A stretch of 64,000 bases of DNA from Hoeflea phototrophica DFL-43 (GTDB taxonomy: Bacteria; Pseudomonadota; Alphaproteobacteria; Rhizobiales; Rhizobiaceae). Positions 17,633 through 26,613 of this stretch are shown here, piece by piece; within the stretch, counting starts at the first letter, position 1, and every line of letters starts with the position of its first letter. Under the pieces are notes generated by a model. It was not told the DNA's origin, made no database searches, and saw nothing but the letters and a program-made list of their open reading frames with translations. The position numbers and the translations under genes were made by a program. The stretch covers positions 1,568,461 to 1,632,460 of the forward strand of contig NZ_CM002917.1 in assembly GCF_000154705.2 (NCBI RefSeq), in the 5' to 3' direction.

Positions 17633-17989
17633 TCAGACGAACTGCGACAGGCCGGGGATCGAGGCGATGATCTCGTCGATCGCTTCGCTGCTGCCGTTTT
17701 CGCGGGCGTAACCGATGGTTTCCTTGGCCACGCCGGAGATCTCGCCCATGCCCATGCCCATGCCCATCAGCTTTTGACCCAGGCCCATGACGCCGCCCAT
17801 CGAGAGCATGCCATCGGCCGGAGCCATGGAGATAAGCTCCTGAGCGCCAGGGACTGCAGCCAGCATCTCCTTGACCTTGTCGGCCGGGCCTTCCCTTTCC
17901 AGGAATGCCAGAATCGCGCCGACCGCTTTCTGGGCGGTCTCTGCGTCGATGCCAACGCTTTCGCTGATGCGGGTGATGAGTTCGTTCAT
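17633..17989 (-). CDS. Conserved hypothetical helical protein with Gly/Met-rich segment
   Basis: A 118-residue, mostly helical acidic protein. A helix pair (2-45) is followed by a Gly/Met-rich patch containing GQKLMGMGMGMGE (about 72-84) and a final helix ending IPGLSQF. Rhizobia carry many close-looking proteins, loosely reminiscent of DUF2267/DUF2780, but I cannot name the family with certainty. It has its own terminator and an ACGT-repeat upstream (18009-18026), so it is probably transcribed alone. Confidence 0.7.
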   Translation of the reverse strand: MNELITRISESVGIDAETAQKAVGAILAFLEREGPADKVKEMLAAVPGAQELISMAPADGMLSMGGVMGLGQKLMGMGMGMGEISGVAKETIGYARENGSSEAIDEIIASIPGLSQFV

Positions 17990-18205
17990 AGAGAATCCTC
18001 CGGATATATGACGTTAACGTAAACGTAATTGCGGCATCTTGCCGATGCAAGCGATTTCGGGTGCCGAGTCGATGGTTTTTGCCCAATTTTAGAGTTGCCG
18101 AATATATGCGTCACAAACACCATCTTCGCAAGGCAGTCTCAGAGATCAATTCCAGTGCAAGTGGAAACCGGTTTCGAGCCTGGAATTGCGGGAATTTGAT
18201 TGGAC

Positions 18206-19084
18206 CTAGCCGAGGTTGTCGCGCAGAAACGCCACCGTGCGCGACCATGCAAGCTCCGCTGCAGCTTTGTCATAGCGTGCCGCCGAGGTGTCATTGTTGA
18301 AGGCGTGGTTGACCCCCTCATACATGTGCAGCTCGAAGCGTTTTCCCGCCGCCTCAAGGGCTGCGCGGTAGTCTTCGATGCCGGAATTGATACGCTCGTC
18401 GAGCCCGGCATAGTGGAGCATCAGCGGAGCTTTGATCGTTGGCACATCAGCGGCACTGGCCTGACGCCCATAATAGGCCACGCCCGCGCCCAGATCCGCA
18501 TCGGCCACGGCCAGATTGTTGACCAGACCGCCGCCCCAGCAAAAGCCGATCGCGCCGACGCTGCCATTGGTCTTCTCATGCCCGGCAAGAAAGGAGCGCG
18601 CGGCTGTCGCATTGGCGATTGTTTCGCTGCCCTCAAGTGTTCTGATCATTTCGCGCGCCTTGTCCTCGTCATCAGGCGTACCGCCAAGCGGCGAGAGGAA
18701 GTCGACTGCCAGCGTGGCAAATCCTTCCAGGGCGAGGCGCCGCGCCACATCGCGGATATGTTCATTCAGTCCCCGGTTTTCATGGATCACCACAACCGCA
18801 GGCAATGGCCCCGTGGCATCAACCGGTATGCTCAACTGGCCGCGCATCTCGCTGGTTGCGCCGTCGAAGGTGATGTCTGACACCTCAAGCCGCGCATCAT
18901 CTTCCGCGACCATTGCAGCACGCGCGCTGCTTGCGGCCAGCATCGGCGCAACCGCAGCCGCTGCTGCTGCCGATCCGGTCAGGGTCTTGAGTTTGTTCAT
19001 GAAGCCACGCCGGTCCAGCGTGAGATGCGTGTAATCGTCATAGGCCTTGATCATGGCCTGGGTGATGGCTGGCTGTCTGGGCAT
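18206..19084 (-). CDS. Tat-exported dienelactone hydrolase-family protein
   Basis: A 292-residue alpha/beta-hydrolase. The nucleophile is Cys182 in GFCWGGG, as in dienelactone hydrolase, with Asp229 in AGLDERI and His260 in GVNHAF completing the triad. Residues 20-55 carry LDRRGFMNKL followed by an Ala-rich helix ending SARA, a twin-arginine signal, so the mature enzyme is periplasmic. Exported forms of this family are usually annotated as carboxymethylenebutenolidase, but the substrate is unproven. Confidence 0.88.
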   Translation of the reverse strand: MPRQPAITQAMIKAYDDYTHLTLDRRGFMNKLKTLTGSAAAAAAVAPMLAASSARAAMVAEDDARLEVSDITFDGATSEMRGQLSIPVDATGPLPAVVVIHENRGLNEHIRDVARRLALEGFATLAVDFLSPLGGTPDDEDKAREMIRTLEGSETIANATAARSFLAGHEKTNGSVGAIGFCWGGGLVNNLAVADADLGAGVAYYGRQASAADVPTIKAPLMLHYAGLDERINSGIEDYRAALEAAGKRFELHMYEGVNHAFNNDTSAARYDKAAAELAWSRTVAFLRDNLG

Positions 19085-19318
19085 GGCTGGTTCCTCTCAT
19101 TGGGCCACCGCGCGGCACCTGTCCTTCCAAACCTTTGCATTTAGGGGGCAGCGCGCCTGGGGGAAGGGGCTGTTACCAATGTCGCCTGTTTTGCTTCACG
19201 CAGACGTCGGCGCAAACCGCTGCTTGCACCCAAGCGGAGCCTCATGCCCAAACTTCCGGTGTGTGTGCAAATCAGCTAAGCACAATGGTGAACACGATAC
19301 CGTTGTAAGAGGGATGAG

Positions 19319-20092
19319 ATGGCACAATTGCGGTTTTGGACATCGGCTCAGGGCATGAGGCGTTGGGTTTTGATCGGCGTGATGGCTGTGGTGGCGGGCT
19401 TTGTTTCAGGCTGCCAGGGGGTGCCTTCGGTACAGGGGCCGAGCTATCTTGACCAATTGCAGCTGGCACAGGTGGATGTCGATTTCTCCGGCGCCGACAG
19501 GCCGCTGCTGGTGGCTGAGCTCGATGGTGAAATCAGCCAGTCGGTATCGGGCGGCTCGACACTTGGAACGCTCGGAACCCGCCTTGGCGTCACCAACCAG
19601 CAGGGCAGGCAGGCGGCGCTGGAAACTGCGATCGCCAACACTGTGAAACCTCATGTCCGGGACGCGCTCACACCGCTCATGCGCGGCCAGCGCCCGGTCC
19701 GCGCGGTCGTCAGCGTTCGCTCGGTGTTCATCCGCAGCCGCGCGAGCCTGCAGCAACTCACCGGCGCTCGGGTCACGGTCAATGGTCAGCGGCGGCCCGA
19801 CAACGCCCAGTTCGTTGCAAGTCTCGTGCTCTATGATCTTGCCACCGGTGCGCCGATCAACATGGTGGGACCGATCACCCGCACCGATGACGGTGCGATC
19901 ACTCTGGCTGGCGGCGGTCCGAAGGCCCCCGCTTATGGCAAGGCGACCCGGCTCAACCAGCTGGCCTTCGAGTTCGCTCAAGGCGCAGCCAATGTGCTCA
20001 AACGCGAGGTCGCTGGCCAGAATGCCGGTGTTGTGAACGATCAGGGCACCGAGACCATCCTCTGGGAGCGTCGCACCACCACCACCTTCTGA
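19319..20092 (+). CDS. Lipoprotein of unknown function
   Basis: A 257-residue protein with a signal helix (about 15-31) ending in VSGC, a lipobox, so it is probably lipid-anchored. The body is a mixed alpha/beta domain with no motif I recognise. The stop is followed 67 bp later by an AhpD-like gene on the same strand. GAGGG before ATG 19319 supports the start; MRRWVLIGV at 19355 would be an alternative closer to the signal helix. Confidence 0.7.
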   Translation: MAQLRFWTSAQGMRRWVLIGVMAVVAGFVSGCQGVPSVQGPSYLDQLQLAQVDVDFSGADRPLLVAELDGEISQSVSGGSTLGTLGTRLGVTNQQGRQAALETAIANTVKPHVRDALTPLMRGQRPVRAVVSVRSVFIRSRASLQQLTGARVTVNGQRRPDNAQFVASLVLYDLATGAPINMVGPITRTDDGAITLAGGGPKAPAYGKATRLNQLAFEFAQGAANVLKREVAGQNAGVVNDQGTETILWERRTTTTF

Positions 20093-20159
20093 CCCTTGAT
20101 GGCCCGATGACGGGCAGATCAAGAACAGGCCGGCAGATGCCAAAGGGAGCAACGCAGCC

Positions 20160-20582
20160 ATGACCACTTACGCACCATCCGATGATCTGGAATCCGATCC
20201 CCGCATCAAGGCGGTGTTCGACGATATCCGCGCCACGCGTGGCACTGATTTCATCAACAACATGTGGCGCTGGCTCGCCGTCGATCCGGCGCTGCTCGAA
20301 CGCACCTGGGCCGAGGTCAAGGAGGTGGTCGGAAAGCCCTCGGCGATTGATCCGCTGACCAAGGAGATGATCTACATCGCCGTCTCGGTCGCCAACAATT
20401 GCAGCTATTGCATTCACTCCCACACCGCCGCTGCCCGGGCCAAGGGCATGAGTGAAGAGCAGTATGGCGAGTTGCTGGCGATCATCGGCCTGGCCGGAAA
20501 GACCAACCAGCTGGCCACCGCGCTGCAGGTGCCGGTCGATGATGTTTTTGATGCCGGCCGACATCGACCCGCCGCCGGATAG
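20160..20582 (+). CDS. AhpD/carboxymuconolactone decarboxylase-like protein
   Basis: A 140-residue helical protein with the AhpD-core redox motif CSYCIHSH (Cys81, Cys84, His88) following a short helix. Proteins with this motif are alkylhydroperoxidase-like thiol peroxidases, unlike true carboxymuconolactone decarboxylases, which lack the two cysteines. GGAG upstream of ATG 20160 supports the start. It may be co-transcribed with the preceding lipoprotein gene. Confidence 0.88.
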   Translation: MTTYAPSDDLESDPRIKAVFDDIRATRGTDFINNMWRWLAVDPALLERTWAEVKEVVGKPSAIDPLTKEMIYIAVSVANNCSYCIHSHTAAARAKGMSEEQYGELLAIIGLAGKTNQLATALQVPVDDVFDAGRHRPAAG

Positions 20583-20781
20583 TCCCTTTTGTCTATGTTC
20601 GTACCGCTTGTCTTTGCAGGGTGAGAGCTTGTTGGTCTGGCCTGGGTTTCAGGCAAAAAGGATGGAGCCCGGCGTCAAAGCCGCGCTAGGGTAGCTTCCT
20701 GCAGTCACCTCCTCAAAGCGCCGGGGCGTGGCAGAACGACGCCAATGGTAACATCCAGAATTGAGGATTGTGAGCACGCCC

Positions 20782-21276
20782 ATGTCCCAATGCCCGTGCG
20801 GTTCAAACGCCGATTACGCCGCCTGCTGTGAGCCGTTTCATCTGGGCGAACCCGCGCCCACGGCCGAAAAACTCATGCGTTCGCGCTATGCGGCCTATGC
20901 GCTCGGCAAGTTCGACTATCTCGAAGCCACCTGCGCCGGGCCGGCCTCACATGACTTCAGCCGAACAGAGGCCGAGCAGGCGCAGCTCAGCACAAAGTGG
21001 CTCGGGCTTGAGATCCTGCGGGTGAAAAAGGGCGGTGTGACGGACAGCGAGGGCACGGTGAAATTCATCGCCCGTTACAGCCAGAATGGCCGGGACGGAG
21101 CGCTCACCGAAACCTCTGAGTTTCGCCGCGTCGATGGCGTCTGGACCTATTGGGACCGCCAGAAAATCGATGCCCCCGGCGCCACCGGCCTTCGCACAGC
21201 CAGCGTGGGCCGGAATGATCCATGTCCCTGCGGTTCGGGAAAGAAATACAAGAAGTGCTGCGGGGCGAATGTGTGA
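20782..21276 (+). CDS. YchJ-family SEC-C zinc protein (UPF0225)
   Basis: A 164-residue protein with SEC-C zinc-binding motifs at both ends: [13 protein letters not shown] at the N-terminus and [16 protein letters not shown] at the C-terminus. They flank a small NTF2-like domain, the arrangement of E. coli YchJ. Function is unknown. The start may be ATG 20782 or GTG 20770; the longer reading to 20761 adds nothing conserved. Its stop lies inside a 7-bp GC-rich stem-loop (21260-21285). Confidence 0.9.
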   Translation: MSQCPCGSNADYAACCEPFHLGEPAPTAEKLMRSRYAAYALGKFDYLEATCAGPASHDFSRTEAEQAQLSTKWLGLEILRVKKGGVTDSEGTVKFIARYSQNGRDGALTETSEFRRVDGVWTYWDRQKIDAPGATGLRTASVGRNDPCPCGSGKKYKKCCGANV

Positions 21277-21306
21277 ACGCCCCGCAGGTCCTGTTCTAGA
21301 ACAGGA
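21260..21306. terminator. Paired hairpins between convergent genes
   Basis: The first stem has arms GCGGGGC (21260-21266) and GCCCCGC (21279-21285). The second is the perfect 18-bp palindrome TCCTGTTCTAGAACAGGA (21289-21306). They separate the convergent YchJ and glyoxalase genes and probably serve as a bidirectional terminator, although neither has a long T run. Confidence 0.5.
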
Positions 21307-21323
21307 ATTCAGCCGGACGGATT

Positions 21324-21902
21324 TTAGGCGTCCGGAGCTTCATTGCGTTCGATGAACCGCAGCCGGTTGCCGAACGGGTCGATCACCTGCATTTCCGCGC
21401 CCCATGGCTGCGTCTCGAGGCCTGGCCGGTTGAAGCTGTAGTTCTGATCCGTCAGTTCCTTGTGGAGCGCTGAAACGCCGGTGCAAAAGACCACGGCGTT
21501 GGCGCCGGGCGTGGCATCGCCCGAGTGTTCACTCAGGTGCAGTTTCAGGCCACCGCGCGAGACCTGCATGTAAAGCGGCAAATCAGGCGCGTGACGGTGC
21601 TCCCAATCCACACCCATGCCCAGAAACCCGAGATAGTATTCCCGCGCCTTGGCCACATCAAAAATACGGAAGATCGGTGTGGCGCCTTCAAGCCGCAGCC
21701 CGGTTTCGCCTGTTGCTCCCGTCGTTCGGGTGGTCCCGCTGGCCGTGGAATCAATCCGTGCGGAAAGAATGTTCCAGGTTTCCAGCCCGAACTGGCTGGC
21801 AACAATCTCCAGCGCCTCGCTGTGGGCGATGTCGATGCCTTTTTCGCTCAGCCGCGCGCGCATGGCTTTCGCCATGGCCTTTGAATCCAGAAATGTACGC
21901 AT
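21324..21902 (-). CDS. Glyoxalase/bleomycin-resistance superfamily protein
   Basis: A 192-residue protein. Residues 1-60 form a short helical domain (LDSKAMAKAMRARLSEKG...) common to some glyoxalase-related proteins. Residues 70-190 are a vicinal-oxygen-chelate fold with IFRIFDVAKAREYYLGFLG, KLHLSEHSGD and a final DPFGNRLRFIE strand. Catalytic activity or drug binding cannot be told from the sequence. ATG 21902 is near the divergent deacetylase region. Confidence 0.85.
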   Translation of the reverse strand: MRTFLDSKAMAKAMRARLSEKGIDIAHSEALEIVASQFGLETWNILSARIDSTASGTTRTTGATGETGLRLEGATPIFRIFDVAKAREYYLGFLGMGVDWEHRHAPDLPLYMQVSRGGLKLHLSEHSGDATPGANAVVFCTGVSALHKELTDQNYSFNRPGLETQPWGAEMQVIDPFGNRLRFIERNEAPDA

Positions 21903-22215
21903 GATGGTTTCAGTCCTTTTCGACGGCGAAAACCCCGGTCAGTACCCGCATTGCTGACGGTTTCGCCGTGAAGGATGAAACCTGCCAAAATCAAGGATGC
22001 TTTCGCCATGCCCTTGCGGGTGCGGATTGCCGGCAGCATCAGGCCGTGTCCACTTCATCTCATAACCGCCGGTGCGGATCAATCCGGATGTCACTGTTCT
22101 TCCGGGTTTTCGGCGCCCGGTCTGTCTTCAAGCGCACAGCACCCGCCGCGCGTGAACGCCAAATTAACCATAATCCGCAAAAATCCGGCAACGTCATTGT
22201 TGTGAGTTGTGTGCC
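21903..22215. promoter_or_regulatory. Divergent promoter region, glyoxalase and deacetylase
   Basis: These 313 bp hold no convincing gene. The half nearest the deacetylase is AT-rich (AAATTAACCATAATCCG near 22160) and probably carries its promoter. Confidence 0.35.
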
Positions 22216-23100
22216 ATGGTTTCGCGTCTTGTTGTTGTATGCGTCTTGTCCTGCATTGCCATGGCAGGGTGCGCGTCCAAGCCTCCTTCCGATCTCTCCA
22301 CATCCAGAACGGCTTATGTGCCGGTCGTCGATGGTCAGTCCCTTCGCGGCGACGGACAGGTGGAAAAGACCGGCATTCCGCCCTTTTCCAGCTTCGACAG
22401 GGAGAAGCCGGCCAAGCGAGGGCCGCTTGCCGGGCGGACCCTGAGGGTGTCCTCGATCTCCGAGATTCAATTGCGCGACAAGGAAGTCATTCTCACCTTT
22501 GATGACGGGCCGGTGCCCGGTAAGACCGACAGGGTGCTTGCGACGCTGAGGCAATATGGCGTCAAGGCCACATTCTTCATGGTTGGGCAGATGGCCAAGA
22601 CCTATCCGGCAATCGCGGCAAGAGTGGTCAGCCAGGGCCATTCCATCGGCGGCCACACCTTCAACCACGCCAATCTGGCGCAGGTCGGGACAACACGCGC
22701 GCTCACCGATATCTCCTCCGGAAACACCGCAGTGACACGGGCGACCGGCAGGCCGGTGGGCTTCTTTCGCTTCCCCTATCTCTCAGACACGGCTGCGCTT
22801 CGCCGCGAGGTGACCGGTCGCGGAATGGTCATTCTCGATGCCGACATCGATTCCAAGGACTACTTCAAGCTGAGTCCGGCCACCCTTGCCGCCAACACCA
22901 TGGCCAAGGTGCGCGCCAAGCGCAAAGGCATCATCCTGATGCATGATATTCACGGGCGCACAGCCTCAATGCTCCCCCAGCTGCTCTCAGAACTCAAGGC
23001 CGGCGGCTACAAGGTGGTGGCGCTGCAATATCGTGGCGCCCGCGCGCCGCAGGCTCTGGTGTCCGCCACCAGCGGCGAGACCAAATCGCGCCAGATGTAA
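22216..23100 (+). CDS. Lipoprotein polysaccharide deacetylase (NodB/CE4 family)
   Basis: A 294-residue protein with a signal helix ending in a lipobox (IAMAGC, Cys19). The carbohydrate esterase 4 domain has TFDDGP (94-99), the metal pair His147 and His151 in GGHTFNHANL, RFPY near 188, and HDIH near the end. CE4 enzymes remove N-acetyl groups from peptidoglycan, chitin-like or exopolysaccharide chains. Its anchoring suggests peptidoglycan or surface polysaccharide as substrate. ATG 22216 lacks a clear ribosome site. Confidence 0.9.
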   Translation: MVSRLVVVCVLSCIAMAGCASKPPSDLSTSRTAYVPVVDGQSLRGDGQVEKTGIPPFSSFDREKPAKRGPLAGRTLRVSSISEIQLRDKEVILTFDDGPVPGKTDRVLATLRQYGVKATFFMVGQMAKTYPAIAARVVSQGHSIGGHTFNHANLAQVGTTRALTDISSGNTAVTRATGRPVGFFRFPYLSDTAALRREVTGRGMVILDADIDSKDYFKLSPATLAANTMAKVRAKRKGIILMHDIHGRTASMLPQLLSELKAGGYKVVALQYRGARAPQALVSATSGETKSRQM

Positions 23101-23208
23101 GAGCGGGGCGCCGGCGCTGCGGGAAACTGGTCCTTCCACAGCCTCCAGCCACCGGGACAAACCCGCCATCGCTGGCCTTTCGCCCCCGAATCACTACATT
23201 CACAGGGT

Positions 23209-25731
23209 ATGATGAACCCTGATGATGACATTCCGTTTTTCGGCGATGAAGAGCCCGAACCCCGGCAGGCGCCCAGAACACCGCCCACGGCGGGTTCCGG
23301 AGGCGGTATCGCCGCTCGCGCGCTGGCCGCAAGCCAGGCGTCGCGCAGTGCCGCGCGCCCCGCCGCATCCTATCTCGCCGGCCTCAACCCCGAGCAGGCG
23401 GATGCGGTGGAATCGATCGAGGGTCCGGTGCTGGTGCTGGCGGGAGCAGGCACCGGCAAGACAAGGGTTCTGACCACCCGCATCGCTCATATTCTCAATC
23501 TGGGGCTGGCCTTCCCCTCGCAGATCCTCTCGGTGACCTTCACCAACAAGGCCGCGCGCGAGATGAAGGAGCGCATCGGCGTTCTGGTCGGCGGCGCGGT
23601 CGAGGGCATGCCCTGGCTCGGCACCTTCCACTCGATCGGCGTCAAGCTGCTCCGCCGCCATGCCGAGCTTGCAAACCTGCGCTCCGACTTCACCATTCTC
23701 GACACCGACGATGTGATCCGCCTGGTCAAGCAGCTGATCCAGGCCGAAGGCATCGACGACAAGCGCTGGCCGGCCCGGCAGTTCGCGCAGATGATCGACG
23801 GCTGGAAGAACAAGGGGCTTGGCCCGGCGGACATCCCCGAGGGCGACAGCCGCGGCTTTGCCAATGGCAAGGGCAGGGTGCTCTACACCGCCTACCAGGA
23901 GCGGCTGCAGACGCTGAACGCGGTGGATTTCGGCGATCTGCTCTGCCTGCCGATCCGCCTGTTCCGCGCCAATCCCGATGTGCTCAAGGAATACCAGCAG
24001 AAGTTCCGCTTCATCCTGGTCGACGAGTACCAGGACACCAACACCGCGCAATATATGTGGCTCAGGCTTCTGGCCCAGCGGCCCACCGGCGAGCGCCCCA
24101 ACATCTGCTGTGTCGGCGATGATGACCAGTCGATCTATGGCTGGCGCGGCGCGGAAGTCGAAAACATCCTGCGTTTCGAGAAGGATTTCCCCGGCGCGAA
24201 AGTCATCCGGCTCGAGCGCAACTACCGCTCGACCGAGCACATCCTCGGCGCCGCCGGCCACCTGATTTCCCACAATGAAGGCCGGCTCGGCAAGACCCTG
24301 TTCACCGAGCAATCCGATCCCGACCATGAGCGCGTGATGGTCCATGCCGCCTGGGATTCCGAGGAAGAGGCCCGCGCCATCGGCGAGGAGATCGAGCAGG
24401 CCCAGATCAAGGGCCGGGCACTCAACAACATGGCGATCCTGGTCCGCGCCTCGTTCCAGATGCGCGAGTTCGAGGAACGCTTCGTCACGCTGGGTTTGAA
24501 TTACCGGGTCATCGGCGGCCCGCGTTTTTACGAGCGCCTGGAAATCCGCGACGCCATGGCATTCTTCCGCGTGGTCTGCCAGCCCGCCGACGATCTCGCC
24601 TTCGAGCGCATCGTCAATGTGCCCAAGCGGGGCCTGGGCGAGGCGGCGGTGCGCCAGGTTCATGATGTGGCGCGCGGACGCGGCGTGCCGATGCTGGAGG
24701 CGGCGCGCGATCTCATCCTCACCGACGAGATGAAGGCCCGCCCGCGCAAGTCGCTCACCGATGTGGTCGAGATGTTCACCCGCTGGCAGTCCATGCTCGA
24801 AAACACCCCCGGCCACGAGTTGGCCGAAACAATCCTTGAGGAATCCGGCTACACCGAGATGTGGCAGAACGACCGTTCCGCCGACGCGCCGACCCGGCTT
24901 GAAAACCTCAAGGAACTGGTCGAGACCATCTCCGGCTTCGAATCCATGCGCGCCTTCCTAGAGCACGTGGCTCTGGTGATGGACACCGACAACAACCCCG
25001 ATCTCGATGCCGTCTCGATCATGACGCTGCACTCGGCCAAGGGGCTGGAATTCGAGACCGTGTTCCTGCCTGGCTGGGAGGAGGGCCTGTTCCCGCACCA
25101 GCGCGCGCTCGACGAGGGCGGCCGCTCAGGTCTCGAGGAAGAGCGCCGGCTCGCCTATGTTGGCCTGACCCGCGCAAAACTCTTCTGCCACATCTGGTTC
25201 GTCTCCAACCGCCGCATCCATGGCCTGTGGCAATCAACGCTGCCCTCGCGCTTTCTCGATGAACTGCCCGAGGCCCATGTCGAGGTGGCCGAAATGGACA
25301 CCGGCTACGGCGGCTATGGCCGTGGCGGGCGCTTCGGCGCGTCAGGCGGCGGCCACTCAGGCGGCCCCTACGGCGCCTCGCGCTTTGACAAGGCCGAGCC
25401 TTTCGCCGGCAATTACAACACGCCTGGCTGGAAACGCGCCCAGGCCAACAAGACCGACGCCGCCCGCGACAACTGGGGCACCCGCTCAGGCCCCTCGGTC
25501 GAGCGCATCGCCTACGGCGAAAGCGGCCCGCGCAGCGGCTCCACCATCGAGGGCGAACTGGTGGCCCGTTCCAGCGGCACGGATTCCGCCTACTCCATCG
25601 GCGACCGCGTCTTTCACATGAAGTTCGGCAACGGCAACATCGCCTCCATCGACGGCAACAAGCTCACGATTGATTTCGACAAGGCGGGGCAGAAGCGGGT
25701 GCTGGATGGGTTTGTGGAGCGGGTGGGGTAG
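23209..25731 (+). CDS. uvrD: UvrD/PcrA superfamily 1A DNA helicase
   Basis: An 840-residue ATP-dependent 3'-5' helicase for repair and replication-fork maintenance. The motifs run in order: Q motif LNPEQADAV, Walker A AGAGTGKT (78-85), SVTFTNKAAREMKER, the DEYQDTN Walker B, GDDDQSIYGWRGA, a YRS motif III/IV, and LMTLHSAKGLEF-type motif V with VGLTRA. An N-terminal low-complexity tail and a Gly-rich linker (about 700-760) precede a small C-terminal RNA-polymerase-interaction-like domain ending IDFDKAGQKRVLDGF. ATG 23209 follows AGGGT. Confidence 0.95.
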   Translation: MMNPDDDIPFFGDEEPEPRQAPRTPPTAGSGGGIAARALAASQASRSAARPAASYLAGLNPEQADAVESIEGPVLVLAGAGTGKTRVLTTRIAHILNLGLAFPSQILSVTFTNKAAREMKERIGVLVGGAVEGMPWLGTFHSIGVKLLRRHAELANLRSDFTILDTDDVIRLVKQLIQAEGIDDKRWPARQFAQMIDGWKNKGLGPADIPEGDSRGFANGKGRVLYTAYQERLQTLNAVDFGDLLCLPIRLFRANPDVLKEYQQKFRFILVDEYQDTNTAQYMWLRLLAQRPTGERPNICCVGDDDQSIYGWRGAEVENILRFEKDFPGAKVIRLERNYRSTEHILGAAGHLISHNEGRLGKTLFTEQSDPDHERVMVHAAWDSEEEARAIGEEIEQAQIKGRALNNMAILVRASFQMREFEERFVTLGLNYRVIGGPRFYERLEIRDAMAFFRVVCQPADDLAFERIVNVPKRGLGEAAVRQVHDVARGRGVPMLEAARDLILTDEMKARPRKSLTDVVEMFTRWQSMLENTPGHELAETILEESGYTEMWQNDRSADAPTRLENLKELVETISGFESMRAFLEHVALVMDTDNNPDLDAVSIMTLHSAKGLEFETVFLPGWEEGLFPHQRALDEGGRSGLEEERRLAYVGLTRAKLFCHIWFVSNRRIHGLWQSTLPSRFLDELPEAHVEVAEMDTGYGGYGRGGRFGASGGGHSGGPYGASRFDKAEPFAGNYNTPGWKRAQANKTDAARDNWGTRSGPSVERIAYGESGPRSGSTIEGELVARSSGTDSAYSIGDRVFHMKFGNGNIASIDGNKLTIDFDKAGQKRVLDGFVERVG

Positions 25732-26336
25732 GGTGGACAGGCTGTGCCGCGATCAACCTGACAAGAAAATTATGATCGTGCCTTCGAGGTGCGACCGGTG
25801 CTTAATGGTCCCGCGATTCCGGGAGGTGCTACGCCGAGCCGTTTTGGCGGAGTTAAAACCTTTGCGGCGCTTCGCTCGGTTGAAACTGCCGGTCGCCTGC
25901 TCTGTGGTAAGGACTGGCTGACAAAACCGGAAGAGGCGACCGGGAAGCAGATCATTTATGGCAAGCCCGGCCCGAAAAGTCCCTCAGGTGTATGTTTCAA
26001 TGGATTTTGAATTTTATCATCGCAATGTCTCCTTTGGGTTGGTCTTCAACAACTCGACTCTCCCGGAAAACAATGGTGACCACCGTTACCCTGCTACGCC
26101 ACGTCCTGAGACATGAGCCTCGCCAGCCAGCCCTTAACCAAAATGGGATCTCCTAATTGAGTTGCCTGACGAACTTCCCTACACCTCAAAGGCCTAGAGC
26201 GCACCGTTCTGAAGAAAACTGAAGTTATGGCTGCGCGTCCAATTACGTGATCGATGCCATTTTTTGTACGGAACTGAGTTATTTGAGCTTCATGCAACCG
26301 GTCGCCGTTGCTAATCTAAGTATAGGAGGGGGCGGA
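25732..26336. other. Gene-poor accessory region
   Basis: These 605 bp follow the helicase gene and hold no convincing gene. A 70-codon frame near 25798-26010 has a GTG start and a coding-like composition but no ribosome site or recognised family. Base composition is more AT-rich than the flanking core genes, consistent with acquired or decayed DNA. Confidence 0.4.
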
Positions 26337-26432
26337 ATGAGAAGATTTACAAAATACATTCTTCTAATTTGCCTGTCGGCCCTTATGCAATTGCTTGTGA
26401 TTATTCTTATATCTGACGCTCCAGAGGAATAA
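26337..26432 (+). CDS. Micro-protein with one membrane helix (first of a pair)
   Basis: A 31-residue peptide, MRRFTKYILLICLSALMQLL and then a hydrophobic stretch ending SDAPEE: basic N-terminus, single helix, acidic tail. The unusually strong AGGAGGGGG before the ATG argues that it is translated. It is followed six bases later by another small membrane-protein gene. I do not recognise a family; toxin, holin-like or regulatory micro-protein roles are only possibilities. Confidence 0.6.
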   Translation: MRRFTKYILLICLSALMQLLVIILISDAPEE

Positions 26433-26438
26433 TTGAAA

Positions 26439-26609
26439 ATGCTTCCGAAAATCATGGTAGAGTTTGCTGGAGGCTATGTATTCATACTCGTGATGGGTGG
26501 TCCTCTGGCATGGGTCGTGGGAACCCTCGGGGTTGCGTTGTTAATGCTCGCTATCTGGAGCGCAGTCACGAAATTCACAGATTTACTGCTCACACGTTTG
26601 ATGCGCTAG
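26439..26609 (+). CDS. Micro-protein, hydrophobic (second of a pair)
   Basis: A 56-residue peptide beginning MLPKIMVEFAGGYVFILVMG. Residues 13-42 are strongly hydrophobic, long enough for one or two membrane passes, and the tail TKFTDLLLTRLMR is amphipathic and basic. AGAGGA lies upstream, and the gap to the preceding gene is six bases, so the two are probably coupled. An insertion sequence begins four bases after its stop. Function unknown. Confidence 0.6.
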   Translation: MLPKIMVEFAGGYVFILVMGGPLAWVVGTLGVALLMLAIWSAVTKFTDLLLTRLMR

Positions 26610-26613
26610 CTAG

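Noticed and set aside
23200..24816. 538-codon open frame antisense to the helicase gene
   Set aside because: It mirrors a GC-rich gene with clear UvrD motifs; its translation is His/Gly/Arg-rich without any family pattern.
25798..26010. 70-codon frame with GTG start after the helicase gene
   Set aside because: No ribosome site and no recognised family; composition alone is not enough to call it a gene.
26185..26215. Fragment resembling the CTAGAGCG end of the 61.7-kb palindromic repeat
   Set aside because: Only about ten bases agree and no matching second arm is present, so chance similarity cannot be excluded.
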